A stretch of 64,000 nt of DNA from Polyangia bacterium (GCA_030429545.1 JAUIFF010000009.1:124001-188000); one strand, 5' to 3'. Positions 27,401 to 35,945 are shown, counted from the stretch's first letter. The notes: generated by a model not told the origin, from the sequence alone. Translations and numbers: made by a program.

Positions 27401-28360
27401 ATGTTTGTACAACAATCCCGGGATATCGCGGCTGAGCGGGACGAGCCCTACCTCACCGGATTTACCGAGGTCATCGCCGGGATTGGGGAGCTCACGTTGG
27501 GCAACTGGAAGGTCGCGCGGGAGCAGATCGACAGCGGCCTCAAGGTGCTTCAAGACCGTTGTTCGGGTGTGAGCTGGGAGTGTGCAATCGGGCAAATGGC
27601 GGCCATGCGAGCCCAGTTGACCATGGGCGAGCTCGAGGGGTTGGTGCAGCGCGCCCACGCCCTGCAACGGCACGCCCAGGCCCACGGCGACCTCTATGCC
27701 GATGTCTGGGCGAGTCTGTTTTCTGGTCTGCCGATGCTGGCGGCCGACGACCCGGCTGGGATGCGCGAGCGGGTGCGTCAAACCATGCAGCGATGGTCGC
27801 AGGAGGGGTTTCATTTTCAGCACATGCTGGCGCTGGTACTCGAGGTCTACTGCGACCTCTACGAGGGCCACGGCGTGCGGGCTGCGGAGCGGGTCGAGGA
27901 GGTCTGGCCCAGGGTCGAGTCGTCCAAGATTTTGAGGTGGCAGTTTTTACGGGTGTTTGGCTATCACGCCCGGGCGATTGCCGCGATCGCAGCAGCCCGG
28001 GCCGAGCCAGAACGGGCTGGTTGGCACCTCGACCGGGCCAGCAGTTTTGCCGCCAAGTTGGAGGAGCACAGCTCGACATCGCGGCACGATGCCGCCGCCG
28101 TGGCCGGGCTCATCCGCGCGGGCGTTGCCGCTGCCCACGGTCGCCGCGGCGCAGCCTTGGCAGGGCTCGACCGTGCGGTCAAGAGTTTTGAGCAGGCTCA
28201 AATGTATCTACATGCAGCCTGTGCGACCCGGCGAATGGGCGAGCTCATCCGCGGCGACGACGGCCGCGACATGATCGATCGGGCAGATTGTTTTATGGCC
28301 CGCAACGGGGTCACGCGCCCGGCCAAGTGGGTCGATGTCTACACCGCGACCTGCGTGTAG
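24473..28360 (+). CDS. Giant Ser/Thr protein kinase with STAND ATPase and TPR-like region (kinase 2)
   Basis: This 1295-aa protein has the same architecture as kinase 1 (12682-16638). The Hanks kinase has Gly loop 'LGAGGTGVVYAA' at about 40-51, Lys in 'VALK' at 60-63, 'HRDIKSTN' at 169-176, DFG at 189-191 and 'YMAPE' at 216-220. The STAND ATPase Walker A is HGRSGVGKS at 362-370. Its Walker B reads 'YIGDLQWGD', where kinase 1 has a D-D pair, so the first acidic residue is missing. A long TPR-like helical region completes it. GTG 24473 follows CATACT by 8 nt; ATG 24488 is an alternative. It carries five iterated-motif sites (25144, 25544, 26788, 26925, 28203), the densest cluster in the window. 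Confidence 0.92.
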   Translation: MSADEMAATAYAKKPVVQLLNKRVTATPATLGRYQIERKLGAGGTGVVYAAIDQKHGHTVALKTLRALDASGLYRLKNEFRRAADLNHQNLVSLYELESHQGQWFLTMEFIEGRGFAEYIRGTATADANRARPHDEPRQVVVESPQRLRAAFRQLVEGIAVLHQAGLLHRDIKSTNVMVTDKGRVVVLDFGLASEPDLTRWAEQTAEDELLGTPAYMAPEQAAGVSASEASDWYGVGVMLYEALTGTLPYTGTSLRVLTAKQQYDAPPFADVPDELRSLCSLCRRLLDRDPLRRPPGVVIVEMARRFDALTAPARPASGSIPSPQAIARRVAFVGRTQELKQLERGRKLVERRREPLCIYMHGRSGVGKSALVEHFITGVRSAASDTVVLSGRCFERESVPYKAFDSLVDSLTHYLRRLPKVEVAALMPRDIHALVRVFPVLDRVQTVCEAPRRTFQVPDQRELRRRAFRGLKELLARISDRHPLLLYIGDLQWGDEDSARLLWELLSPPHAPALLLLATYRSDEVDSSPMLQLLQRLSAHTNSSMRVQQTTIALGPLKPEEARELALARMGQSGPEAALRAQRIAEESEGSPLFVEELVRYSQPSKELGRSTTTLPDNPAATVEDVSIEKVVAARVGTLDAMTRVLLEIVAVAGRPLRRMFAIRALAAIDGGSVEAARKGLEQLRAAHLIRGQGRGDAMAVECHHDRIREAVLQRLGSDSAAQCHRVLAQVYAGEAEPDHEVLARHYQGCDELEKASEHAYLAAQRAFSALAFTQAAELFAQARVLGKHTPKVRRELLRHQAESLALAGRGGDAAPLYLQAVEGVKIDDDNPDARWRVLGLRRRAAEQYLISGRVDEGIRILRPLLAQVGLSYPKTPEHAQASILESTTALSLRGVTFKNSDAGEDRQTRERLRLCWTAGKGLGFIDPIRGYSFFLKSLRLALKLGDASAVARGLATVGMLMMSRGATHVIERGKMFVQQSRDIAAERDEPYLTGFTEVIAGIGELTLGNWKVAREQIDSGLKVLQDRCSGVSWECAIGQMAAMRAQLTMGELEGLVQRAHALQRHAQAHGDLYADVWASLFSGLPMLAADDPAGMRERVRQTMQRWSQEGFHFQHMLALVLEVYCDLYEGHGVRAAERVEEVWPRVESSKILRWQFLRVFGYHARAIAAIAAARAEPERAGWHLDRASSFAAKLEEHSSTSRHDAAAVAGLIRAGVAAAHGRRGAALAGLDRAVKSFEQAQMYLHAACATRRMGELIRGDDGRDMIDRADCFMARNGVTRPAKWVDVYTATCV

Positions 28361-28460
28361 ATGAGCCCACGCCTGCGCGCCGTTGCGCACACCCTCCCGG
28401 CAAATGCTGGTACTGTGGCGGCCATAACGTCTGCCTGCGTTGGCTCAAAGGATTGAAGCG

Positions 28461-28973
28461 ATGGCTATCTCGGAAGGTCTCGACAAACTCGGAAAAGCAG
28501 CTCGCCGGCTCAACGAAACTTCAGATCGGCTCGTGCAGTTGGTGCGAGCCATCGACGGTGCACTTGGGCGACTCAACCTCGCAGTTGACTATGTCGGGCA
28601 GCGTCCGCTCGACGAACGCACGACGACCGATCCCCATGGCAAGCGGACCATTGAACTGGCCTACCTGAGTTACTTGTGTGTCGACGACCGTTATCAGTTG
28701 GCGATCAAGACCATCAAAATCCACGAGAGCAAGGTTGCGATGTCGGAGTCCGATGGCGGCACGATTCAGCCGTTGTTAGGGGCGCCCCGCGGCCTGTTGC
28801 ACGCTGCGGTCGATCATCTGCCCGAACTCGTGGGCGCGCTCTCCAAGCAGGTTTGGGACCTCGTCAACCAGGTCGAGCGGCGCTGTCAGATAGCCCGGGA
28901 CCTGTTGACCGACCTCGAGTCGCTCGAAGCCATGACCTCGGGGGCGTGGACGGTGCCCGACTCAGACGACTGA
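28461..28973 (+). CDS. Conserved-looking helical protein of unknown function
   Basis: A 170-aa protein with ATG 28461 after an AAAGGATTGAAG ribosome-binding stretch; TACTGT near 28409-28414 may be its -10. It is almost wholly helical with heptad-like leucines ('RLNETSDRLVQLVRAIDGALGRLNLAVDYV' region and 'ALSKQVWDLVNQVERRC' region), so it is probably a coiled coil. No signal peptide, membrane segment or catalytic motif is present. A perfect 8-bp hairpin CGACTCAG/CTGAGTCG (28958-28977) overlaps its stop codon. It lies between kinase 2 and metG on the same strand. Function unknown. Confidence 0.75.
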   Translation: MAISEGLDKLGKAARRLNETSDRLVQLVRAIDGALGRLNLAVDYVGQRPLDERTTTDPHGKRTIELAYLSYLCVDDRYQLAIKTIKIHESKVAMSESDGGTIQPLLGAPRGLLHAAVDHLPELVGALSKQVWDLVNQVERRCQIARDLLTDLESLEAMTSGAWTVPDSDD

Positions 28974-29103
28974 GTCGCTCCACCAAATACGTGGGTGGGT
29001 GTTGTGTCGGCTGCCCTCGAACCTGCCAAATAGCGGGTTTGTGACCTCACACGGTATTTCACGTTGGGGCAGGGGTCGCTGGTGCGTGATACAACCTGCC
29101 CCC

Positions 29104-31143
29104 ATGTCTTCGCGGGTTCTCGTTACTGCTGCCCTGACCTATGCCAACGGTTCGCCCCACATCGGGCACCTGTTAGAGGCGATTCAGACCGATGTCTACG
29201 TCCGCGCGCGCAAGCTCGCAGGTGAGGATGTTGTGTTTATGTGGGCCGCCGACACCCATGGCACACCGATCCAACTCAAGGCCCGGGACCTGGGTATCGC
29301 CCCCGAGGAGCTGATCAAACAGATCCACGCCGACCACCTCGAGGTCTACCGCGGGTTTGATTTGGGGTTCGACATCTACCACACCACCCACTCCGACGAG
29401 ACCAAGTTCCATGCCGAGCAGGTGTTTCGCGCGATCGAGCAGGCCGGTGGTGTCGAAACCCGCGAGGTTCAGCAGCTCTACTGTCCCCACGACCAGATGT
29501 TTTTGCCCGACCGGTTTGTCAAAGGGACATGTCCGAAGTGCCATTCTCCCGACCAATACGGCGATAACTGTGAGAAGTGCGGCGCGACCTATGACCCGAC
29601 CGACATGAAAGAGCCTGCCTGTTCGTTGTGCGGGACCAAACCCGTCCTCAAGGGGTCGGAGCACCTCGTCGTGCCACTTGGCAAACACGAGACATTCCTG
29701 CGCTCGTGGCTGGCCAAGGAAGGTTCGACCCAGCTTCAAGAGTCGGTCCGCAACTACGTTATGACCTGGGTCGACGGTGGCCTGCGCGATTGGGATATCT
29801 CGCGCGATGAGCCCTATTTTGGGTTTGAGATCCCCGGGCACCCCGGCAAGTACTTTTATGTGTGGTTCGACGCCCCGGTCGGGTACATCGGTGCCACCCA
29901 AAAATGGTGTAACGACAACAACAAAAACGTCGACGACTACTGGCGCAGCACCCCCGCAGACACCGAGATTGTCCATGTCATTGGCAAGGACATCGTCTAC
30001 TTCCACTGCCTGTTTTGGCCCGCCATGCTCAACGCTGCCGGCTACACCGTGCCGAGTCGCGTGCAGGTACATGGATGGTTGACGATCAACGGCGAAAAAA
30101 TGTCGAAGTCGCGGGGGATTTTTATCAGCGGGCGTGCCTACCTCGAGCACCTGCCACCCGCCTACCTGCGGTACTACCTGGCCGCCAAGCTCGGCTCGGG
30201 CCAGGACGACCTCGACTTCAACTTTGAGGACTTTGTCAATCGTGTCAATGCCGACCTGGTCAAAAAGGCAGCTAACCTGGCAAGCCGCTGCATCAAGTTT
30301 ATCGGCGGGCGCCTAGGTGGCACCTTGGGCGAGCCGGCCGACGACGCCGCCCAACTACTGGCGACCGCAGCTACCCGGGTGCAGGAGGCGAAAGACCTCT
30401 ACGCCGCGTTTGAGTCGGGTAGGGCCCTGCGCAAGGCGATGGAGATTGCCGAGGACTTCAACCTCTATCTCACCAACGCCGCGCCGTGGAAGTTGACCAA
30501 GTCCGACCCGGAGCGTGCGCGGGCGATTTGCTCGGCTGGGGTGATGGCCAGCAAGCTGATCGCCGCGATTTTGAAGCCCGTGTTGCCGCGGTGGGCCGAG
30601 CAGCTCGAGACCATGCTTGGCCTGCCTGCGCCGCTGACCTTTGCCAACGCCGCCGAGCCGTTGCCCGCCGGCTTGGAGCTCGGGAAGTACACAGCCCTGG
30701 CCGAGCCGATCGACATCAAAAAGCTCGAAGCCATCATGGAAGCTTCGGTCCCCAAACCCCCGCCCGAGCCCGAGCCTGAGCGGTCCTTCGACTACGAGGT
30801 CGAGCCCTTGGCGGCCGAGACATCGATCGACAACTTTGTGCCGATCGACCTGCGGGTGGGCCTGGTGACCGCCTGCGACAAGGTCAAGAAGTCGAAAAAA
30901 CTGTTGCAGCTCACCGTCGACTTGGGCCCCTTGGGCACCCGCAACATCTTTAGCGGCATCTCGCAAAGCTACGCCCCCGAGGAGTTGGTCGGCAAAAAAG
31001 TGGTTGTCTATGCAAACCTAAAACCTCGCAAAATGCGGTTTGGCCTCAGCGAGGGAATGGTGTTGGCCGCTGGTGCCGACGATACGGCGATCACCGTGCT
31101 CGAACTCCACGACCGGGCACGCCCGGGTGACCGGATTACCTAG
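29104..31143 (+). CDS. metG: Methionyl-tRNA synthetase
   Basis: This class I synthetase charges tRNA-Met. HIGH is H19-I-G-H22 in 'GSPHIGHL'. The zinc knuckle is 'CPKC ... DNCEKCG' plus 'CSLCG' (residues about 140-180). KMSKS is at about 333-337 in 'GEKMSKSRG'. A C-terminal EMAP/Trbp111-like tRNA-binding OB domain occupies about residues 575-679 ('VPIDLRVGLVTACDKV ... GLSEGMVLAAG'). The length of 679 aa is typical of the dimeric E. coli-like form. ATG 29104 is used because the longer frame from 28999 is not synthetase-like. Iterated-motif site 30062-30071 lies in the coding sequence of the conserved 'VQVHGWL' segment. Confidence 0.96.
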   Translation: MSSRVLVTAALTYANGSPHIGHLLEAIQTDVYVRARKLAGEDVVFMWAADTHGTPIQLKARDLGIAPEELIKQIHADHLEVYRGFDLGFDIYHTTHSDETKFHAEQVFRAIEQAGGVETREVQQLYCPHDQMFLPDRFVKGTCPKCHSPDQYGDNCEKCGATYDPTDMKEPACSLCGTKPVLKGSEHLVVPLGKHETFLRSWLAKEGSTQLQESVRNYVMTWVDGGLRDWDISRDEPYFGFEIPGHPGKYFYVWFDAPVGYIGATQKWCNDNNKNVDDYWRSTPADTEIVHVIGKDIVYFHCLFWPAMLNAAGYTVPSRVQVHGWLTINGEKMSKSRGIFISGRAYLEHLPPAYLRYYLAAKLGSGQDDLDFNFEDFVNRVNADLVKKAANLASRCIKFIGGRLGGTLGEPADDAAQLLATAATRVQEAKDLYAAFESGRALRKAMEIAEDFNLYLTNAAPWKLTKSDPERARAICSAGVMASKLIAAILKPVLPRWAEQLETMLGLPAPLTFANAAEPLPAGLELGKYTALAEPIDIKKLEAIMEASVPKPPPEPEPERSFDYEVEPLAAETSIDNFVPIDLRVGLVTACDKVKKSKKLLQLTVDLGPLGTRNIFSGISQSYAPEELVGKKVVVYANLKPRKMRFGLSEGMVLAAGADDTAITVLELHDRARPGDRIT

Positions 31144-31198
31144 TCGCCCAAGTGGTGCTTGCGGGTGCATTGCCGCCTGGCAAAACCAGTGAAGATAC

Positions 31199-31249
31199 AA
31201 CAACCCTCCACCCCTGGCCGGTTTCAAGTCCGGCCTCTGGGGGTGTTGT
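31199..31249. terminator. Interrupted hairpin after metG
   Basis: ACAAC, CACCCC (31209-31214) and GGCCGG (31216-31221) pair with CCGGCC (31230-31235), GGGGTG (31240-31245) and GTTGT, with a small bulge. There is no T-tract on either strand. The location between convergent metG and the CHRD lipoprotein gene fits a transcript end. I saw no gene in the rest of the 31144-31432 spacer. Confidence 0.5.
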
Positions 31250-31432
31250 GTACTGGATACCTCGCGTTGTGGGCTGACAGCGAGCCCGGCTTTCGGGCTG
31301 GGCAACCCTTCGGTGGACGGCGTGGAGTTGGCCGTCGCACCGGTACCTTCATTGCAACGCGGGCCATGCCAGACGGGGTGAATCATGGTTGGCCACGGTT
31401 GCGCGCTCGGCTTTAGTTCGCCGATTTAGGGC

Positions 31433-32185
31433 TTAGTTTCCTGGCTTGGCAGCATGTAGCTGGCCGCGGATATCACCGAAGAAAGTTTGTCCGACGGTGT
31501 GGAGATTGAAGTACAGCTGACCTTTCATGGCCACCTGGGCCATGCCTGCCACGGTTGAGACCTTGGGGGGCTTGCCGGTAGCGATCCCGGCGGTCGGCAT
31601 CAGGCAGCCAGCCGTAAATGCCCCGACAATCCCGTGCCCGTGTTCCACAGTTTTGGCGAGGTGCTCGTTGGTCACCTCAACCGAGAACACGCCGTCGGCC
31701 AGGTTTTCTTGGATGTTTGTCACCTGGGCAAAGTCGACCAAGATCGGTCCAAGCATGTCGGGGGGGCCACAGTGGATGTGGAACATGTTGACGTCCTTGG
31801 GGTCGATACCGTCGATCTTGACGTCGACATAGGCGCGCGACAGGTCCTTGCTAAACCGCACCAGCCCGTGGCCGCGGTGGCCGTCGGCCTCGCGTTGGGC
31901 CCGTGATTTGGAGGGGGCGGTCGATTGAAACTGCTTGGGCGTGGTCTTGGGGGTGTTGGCCTCTTCGTTGGGTTCTTGGTGTGGGCTCAAGAAGGCCTCA
32001 AACACATGTCCGACCTCATCCCCGCGCCCGGGATCTAGGGTCGCAGGTGGGGCGGCGGCCCGTGCTGTCCCGATCAGCGGGTCGGACGGGCTTGGCGACG
32101 AGGCAGCCTGTTTGCCGGCAGGTTTGTTGCAACCCACGCAAAGGCCAAGGAGGAGGTAGAGGACAGCACTTGTTTTCACCTGCAT
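31433..32185 (-). CDS. CHRD-like domain lipoprotein
   Basis: The 250-aa protein starts at ATG 32185 with TGGAG 6 nt upstream. A signal peptide ends in C-V-G-C (about residue 19). A Pro/Ser/Thr-rich linker follows. The C-terminal 150 residues resemble a CHRD domain: 'RAYVDVKIDGID', 'MFHIHCGPPDMLGPILVDF' and the end motif 'GQLYFNLHTVGQTFFGDIRGQL'. CHRD proteins are beta-rich and extracellular, with no known catalytic role in bacteria. It lies alone between metG and the LysR gene. Confidence 0.8.
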   Translation of the reverse strand: MQVKTSAVLYLLLGLCVGCNKPAGKQAASSPSPSDPLIGTARAAAPPATLDPGRGDEVGHVFEAFLSPHQEPNEEANTPKTTPKQFQSTAPSKSRAQREADGHRGHGLVRFSKDLSRAYVDVKIDGIDPKDVNMFHIHCGPPDMLGPILVDFAQVTNIQENLADGVFSVEVTNEHLAKTVEHGHGIVGAFTAGCLMPTAGIATGKPPKVSTVAGMAQVAMKGQLYFNLHTVGQTFFGDIRGQLHAAKPGN

Positions 32186-32352
32186 AGAAGCTCCAGGGTG
32201 CCAGTGTACGGGGGATTTGTGCCCCCGTCGGCTGAAACCCAGAGTCGAGAATCTTGAGCTCTAGATGTGTCTAAGTCTTAAAAAACGCGATGTGGCGGCG
32301 CTTGGTGTTCGATATTTGGCCAGGTGCTGGTGGATGTTGCGCCAGCTGATCC

Positions 32353-33231
32353 CTAACTAAAATATGAATGTACAAGGTTCGTACAGGCTTCGAGAACGGC
32401 GCGGTTTTTCGCTGTGTTCTCAGCCTCGGCCCGTAGCGCGAGGTAGATAATATGTTCGCCACCGACGACCTCGGGCAGGACCGGCACGAGGTCGTCCTGG
32501 CCGCGGAGGTTGGGGTCGGCGGCGTAGACAAGCCCAAGCCCCGCCGCCGCGATACAGCGCAGCAGGTGATAGTCGGCCAGGGTCGCCTTGGCATGGACGG
32601 TAACGTTCCCCCCCGCGCGCAGCGGTAGACTGACCGGCTGGGCGCCCCCCGGTTGCCAGCAATAAAATGCATGTGCATGTAAATCGTGGAGGGTTTGCGG
32701 CGCGCCCCGGGTTTCGACATAGTCCCGACTGGCCAGCAGCGAGGTACGGGCCCGAAACAGCTCGCGGGTGACCCACGGACTGGGCGGCGGGGTTGTGTCG
32801 ACAAACACAACGAGGTCGGTCGTTGCCCTGATGTTGGCGACAGGGTTTTCGGCAAACCGAACGTCGAGCGAGATACCTGGACAGGCGGTGGCAACCATCT
32901 CCAGCAGAGCAGGAAGGAGGTGCGGCGGAAACCCAACTGGAAACAGTGCGTGGACGACCCCACGGGCCTGGCTCGAAAGGTCCTGGAGCGAGGCGATCAC
33001 TGCATGTACATCTTGAACAATTTTACGCCCCTTGTGCGCGAGGATGTTACCGGCTTCGGTCGCTTGCACACCCTGTGGCGAACGCTCGAGCAACGGGGAG
33101 CCAATCCGGACTTCCAGCGCATCGACCCGCCGGCGCAGGGTCCCGCGGGGAATCTTGAGCGCCTGCGAGGCGGAGAGAAAGGAGCCGGTCTCCACAACTG
33201 TTAAAAACGCACGCAGCTCGTCCAGGTCCAT
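32353..33231 (-). CDS. LysR family transcriptional regulator
   Basis: The 292-aa protein has a winged HTH at residues 2-60 ('MDLDELRAFLTVVETGSFLSASQAL' then 'RRRVDALEVRIGSPLLERS'). It is followed by a periplasmic-binding-like effector domain. TATGTT (read on the minus strand; plus coordinates 33241-33246) ends 9 nt before the ATG. LysR proteins usually regulate a divergent neighbour, but the upstream DNA here holds only the degenerate repeat array 33362-33580, so any target was lost or is elsewhere. Iterated-motif sites 32668-32677 and 33001-33010 are inside. Confidence 0.9.
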   Translation of the reverse strand: MDLDELRAFLTVVETGSFLSASQALKIPRGTLRRRVDALEVRIGSPLLERSPQGVQATEAGNILAHKGRKIVQDVHAVIASLQDLSSQARGVVHALFPVGFPPHLLPALLEMVATACPGISLDVRFAENPVANIRATTDLVVFVDTTPPPSPWVTRELFRARTSLLASRDYVETRGAPQTLHDLHAHAFYCWQPGGAQPVSLPLRAGGNVTVHAKATLADYHLLRCIAAAGLGLVYAADPNLRGQDDLVPVLPEVVGGEHIIYLALRAEAENTAKNRAVLEACTNLVHSYFS

Positions 33232-33592
33232 GGCCCTGCGAACATATCAAACCTTGGCCCAGTTGCCGAGGTGTGCCGACACAGTCATGATATTTTTGTG
33301 TATACATGGAGATCGCAGCAGCGTCGACTATCAATACAACCGCAGGGCAATAGACCGACCCATATACATCAAAGCTGACCCAGGACGATACGTGTTGGGA
33401 TAACAGTCGCCCCGCTAGCTCGCGTGTGGGCAGCTCGCGCAATTCGTACCGGAGTTGAGGTCGATCGGCTAGAAGTGAACGGGAGAATATAGTATATACA
33501 TCAAACATGACCTGCGAATACACGTGTTGGAGTCACAGGCGCCGGTAACTGGTGTAGCTCGCGCAAATGCTGCTGGGGCGATCAAACCTGTC
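33232..33592. pseudogene. Degenerate copies of the 3' end of the PLD gene
   Basis: No intact gene is present. Two imperfect copies of the last 90-110 bp of the neighbouring PLD gene lie here (about 33362-33475 and 33495-33580). The best-preserved one still encodes, on the minus strand, 'LRYELRELPTRELAGRLLSQ', against the PLD C-terminus 'YWLRELPKRELAGRLWPQ'. The region is AT-richer than its flanks and has several TATACAT steps. Gene-end remnants like these point to tandem duplication followed by decay. Confidence 0.7.
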
Positions 33593-33690
33593 CTACGAGT
33601 ACAAGCGTTGGGGCCACAGTCGCCCCGCCAACTCGCGTTTGGGTAGCTCGCGCAACCAGTACTCGGAGTTGATGTCGATCGGGTAGGCAC
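33362..33690 (-). repeat. Three imperfect direct repeats covering the PLD gene end
   Basis: Unit 1 is about 33362-33475, unit 2 about 33495-33580, and unit 3 about 33578-33690, the last being the true end of the PLD gene. Shared landmarks in order are ATCAAA..TGACC, TACGTGTTGG, ACAG-CGCC, GCTCGCGCAA and GTAC..GGAGTTGA.GTCGATCGG. Unit 2 is the most eroded. Confidence 0.75.
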
Positions 33691-35935
33691 GGGCGATAAA
33701 CTCGCGAATGGTGTCCTCGACGCAGGCCACAAGCTTCGGGTCTTCGAGCACGATGTTGGCCTCGTCTTCCCAATAGCTTGCAGTTACATCGAGGTTGGCC
33801 GAGCCAATACTCGCCATTTGTCCGTCGGCGGTCATGACCTTGGCGTGGACGTAGGGGCGCACAACCCCGCCGGTTGCGACGATGTCGGGCAGCGGCGGCG
33901 TGGTAAACTCGTAGGCCCGAGCACCGGCGCGAATCAGCGGTTCGAGGCTGTGTTTGGTCATATACTCAAACATCTCGCGGTGGGCCGGCCCGCGCATCAG
34001 GGTGCCGTCCCCACGCCGGGCAAGCGCACAACCGGTGAGCAGCTCAACGCGTATATCCCGGTCGAGAGCCCGCAACAGGGCGTCGCGCAGGCTCGCCAAA
34101 ATCGGGAAGTCGTTGAGGATATAAAGGTGGGACTCGGCCCCATCGATCAGCGCCTCGTAGGCACCCATGGTGTTGGTGTCGTGCAGGCCGCGGTGCAGCA
34201 CCAGCCTGGCAGTCGTTGTGCCTACATGTTTTTGTAGTTCCGGCGTGTCTGCGGCTGGGGGATCGGGCTGGTCGGCGGCGGGACTCGGCGAGCAGACAAC
34301 GGGTTTGGTCGTGGCTTGGTCGTCGGGGTTGCAGTCGTGCCATGTGGTCTCAAATGCCTCGACAACGTCCTTGACCAGCGGGCCCTCAACTTCGACATGG
34401 GCGTCGAGCCACGGGATCCGCTCGTGTGGTGTCCAGTCGGCAACCGCGACCTCGTCGAACCCGGTGTAATACTCGTCGCTGCAGTTGCGGCCACCGACAA
34501 ACGCGATGCGGTCGTCGACGATGATAATTTTTCGATGGTTTCGCCGCTTAAATTGCCCGAGCTGCACCTTCTCGCCGGCTGAGATCGGTGATACTGCAAC
34601 GATTTGGATCCCCGGCTCACGGGCGAGCCCTTCAACCACGGGGTTGCGCAGGCCGAGGACTTCTTGGGTTGAGTACAGCGCGTCGACGATAATGCGGATT
34701 GCCACCCCCTCGCGGGCGCGGCGGACGAGGTGGACGGCCAGGCGGTCGCTAAATGCCCCCTGGGCGAGGATATAAAATTGTAGGCACACCGACTTGGTCG
34801 CGCCATCGATCGTGGCGAATAGCCGCTCCCGCGCCCGCCGGTTGTCAAACTCGACAGCGCAGCGGTTGTGGGCGATGGGGCGGCCTCCGCCGAGATGGTC
34901 GAGCCGCCAGCGCATCCGCGGCGTGCTGCGAAACGACCGCTGAAACTCGACCGCGCGCTTGCGCATGGCGAGTAGCTTTGGTTCGCCTTCTGGTTGTAAA
35001 AACGCATGCAGCTGCGGGCGGTCGAACACCGACACTCCAACAGTTGTACAGGCATCATTCCAGTGTTCGGGCGCGTCGCTCAGCAGGAGCATCAGCGGTA
35101 CCCCATCGGCACGCAGCCGGCGGATTCGGGTGGCGACAAACAGTTTGCGGAAGTCGATCCCCATGGTCTGAAACTCGACATCTGCACTCGGGTGGACGAG
35201 GATTGCACCGGCCGGTAAGCCGTGTTCCGCCAGGACTGTGCGCAGGTCCTGTTGGCGGTCTTCGGGGTGAAAATCGAAGTACGTCAGGGCAAACCCGCGG
35301 TCGTGTAGACGCCGGAGGTCGGCAAACAGCTCACGCTTTTCGGGCGGGAGTTCGAGTGCCTTGGCCGGCTCAGAAAACAGGCTCAACGCCCCGGAGCGCG
35401 GTGGCGGCTGGGTGGGCAACAACAGCTCAGCGTCGACCGCCACAGTTGGTGTATCACCAACGATTTGCACAAGTGGTGCCGTACGTGCGTTGCCCGACAC
35501 CAGGACCCGGCCCTGACCATCGAGCGCATCGACGACAAGTGGGAAGTTTCCGGGGGTCTCGAGGTTGGCGCGAACAAGCAGCTTGCCGCCGTTGAAGGGC
35601 TTTTGTGCCAGCACGGTGTCGCCCAGACGGATCCGCGCTGTCGTTGCGATCAGCCGGGTAAACCGTCCGACGGGTAGGGTGACCTCGACCTCCGCCCCGC
35701 AGCCCGCGAGGCGGTCGAGACTGGAGGTTTGGGTAAAGCGCATGACCCCGCCGGTCGAACGCCAGCGCTCGAGTGAGGCGGCAACGGCCTGGGCCGCACC
35801 GTCGAGCAACCCCTGCTGCTTGTCGGGGCTGCCGCTCCATTCGTCGAAAAGTGAGCGGAGCGATTCGGAGATCCGGGCAACACTCGGCAACAGAGATTGT
35901 TGATCGTCGGACAAGTCGAGCAATAGCTTGCCCAA
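33593..35935 (-). CDS. Phospholipase D-like protein with N-terminal extension
   Basis: The C-terminal 430 residues contain two HKD half-sites, H-R-K-I-I-I-V-D and H-A-K-V-M-T-A-D, each followed by Gly/Ser-N ('FVGGRNCSDEY', 'SIGSANLDVTAS'). This is the cardiolipin-synthase-like PLD layout, so transphosphatidylation or phosphodiesterase activity is likely. The first 350 residues are not PLD. They contain a beta domain and a segment ('ALTYFDFHPEDRQQDL', 'HGLPAGAILVH') that vaguely resembles App1-type phosphatidate phosphatases, but I see no intact D-x-D-x-T, so this is weak. The start is doubtful: TTG 35935 lies in the T-rich stretch just after the hairpin 35946-35980, and in-frame TTG codons follow at once. 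The 3' end is duplicated downstream. Iterated-motif site 33779-33788 is inside. Confidence 0.85.
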   Translation of the reverse strand: MGKLLLDLSDDQQSLLPSVARISESLRSLFDEWSGSPDKQQGLLDGAAQAVAASLERWRSTGGVMRFTQTSSLDRLAGCGAEVEVTLPVGRFTRLIATTARIRLGDTVLAQKPFNGGKLLVRANLETPGNFPLVVDALDGQGRVLVSGNARTAPLVQIVGDTPTVAVDAELLLPTQPPPRSGALSLFSEPAKALELPPEKRELFADLRRLHDRGFALTYFDFHPEDRQQDLRTVLAEHGLPAGAILVHPSADVEFQTMGIDFRKLFVATRIRRLRADGVPLMLLLSDAPEHWNDACTTVGVSVFDRPQLHAFLQPEGEPKLLAMRKRAVEFQRSFRSTPRMRWRLDHLGGGRPIAHNRCAVEFDNRRARERLFATIDGATKSVCLQFYILAQGAFSDRLAVHLVRRAREGVAIRIIVDALYSTQEVLGLRNPVVEGLAREPGIQIVAVSPISAGEKVQLGQFKRRNHRKIIIVDDRIAFVGGRNCSDEYYTGFDEVAVADWTPHERIPWLDAHVEVEGPLVKDVVEAFETTWHDCNPDDQATTKPVVCSPSPAADQPDPPAADTPELQKHVGTTTARLVLHRGLHDTNTMGAYEALIDGAESHLYILNDFPILASLRDALLRALDRDIRVELLTGCALARRGDGTLMRGPAHREMFEYMTKHSLEPLIRAGARAYEFTTPPLPDIVATGGVVRPYVHAKVMTADGQMASIGSANLDVTASYWEDEANIVLEDPKLVACVEDTIREFIARAYPIDINSEYWLRELPKRELAGRLWPQRLYS

Positions 35936-35945
35936 AAATTGGCGC

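Noticed and set aside
33047-33523. 158-codon minus-strand ORF upstream of the LysR gene
   Set aside because: Its N-terminal part is a decayed copy of the PLD C-terminus and the rest overlaps the LysR HTH in another frame; treated as remnant.
33362-33690. Possible CRISPR or IS remnant
   Set aside because: There are only three degenerate units matching a gene's own 3' end; no spacers, no terminal inverted repeats, no transposase.
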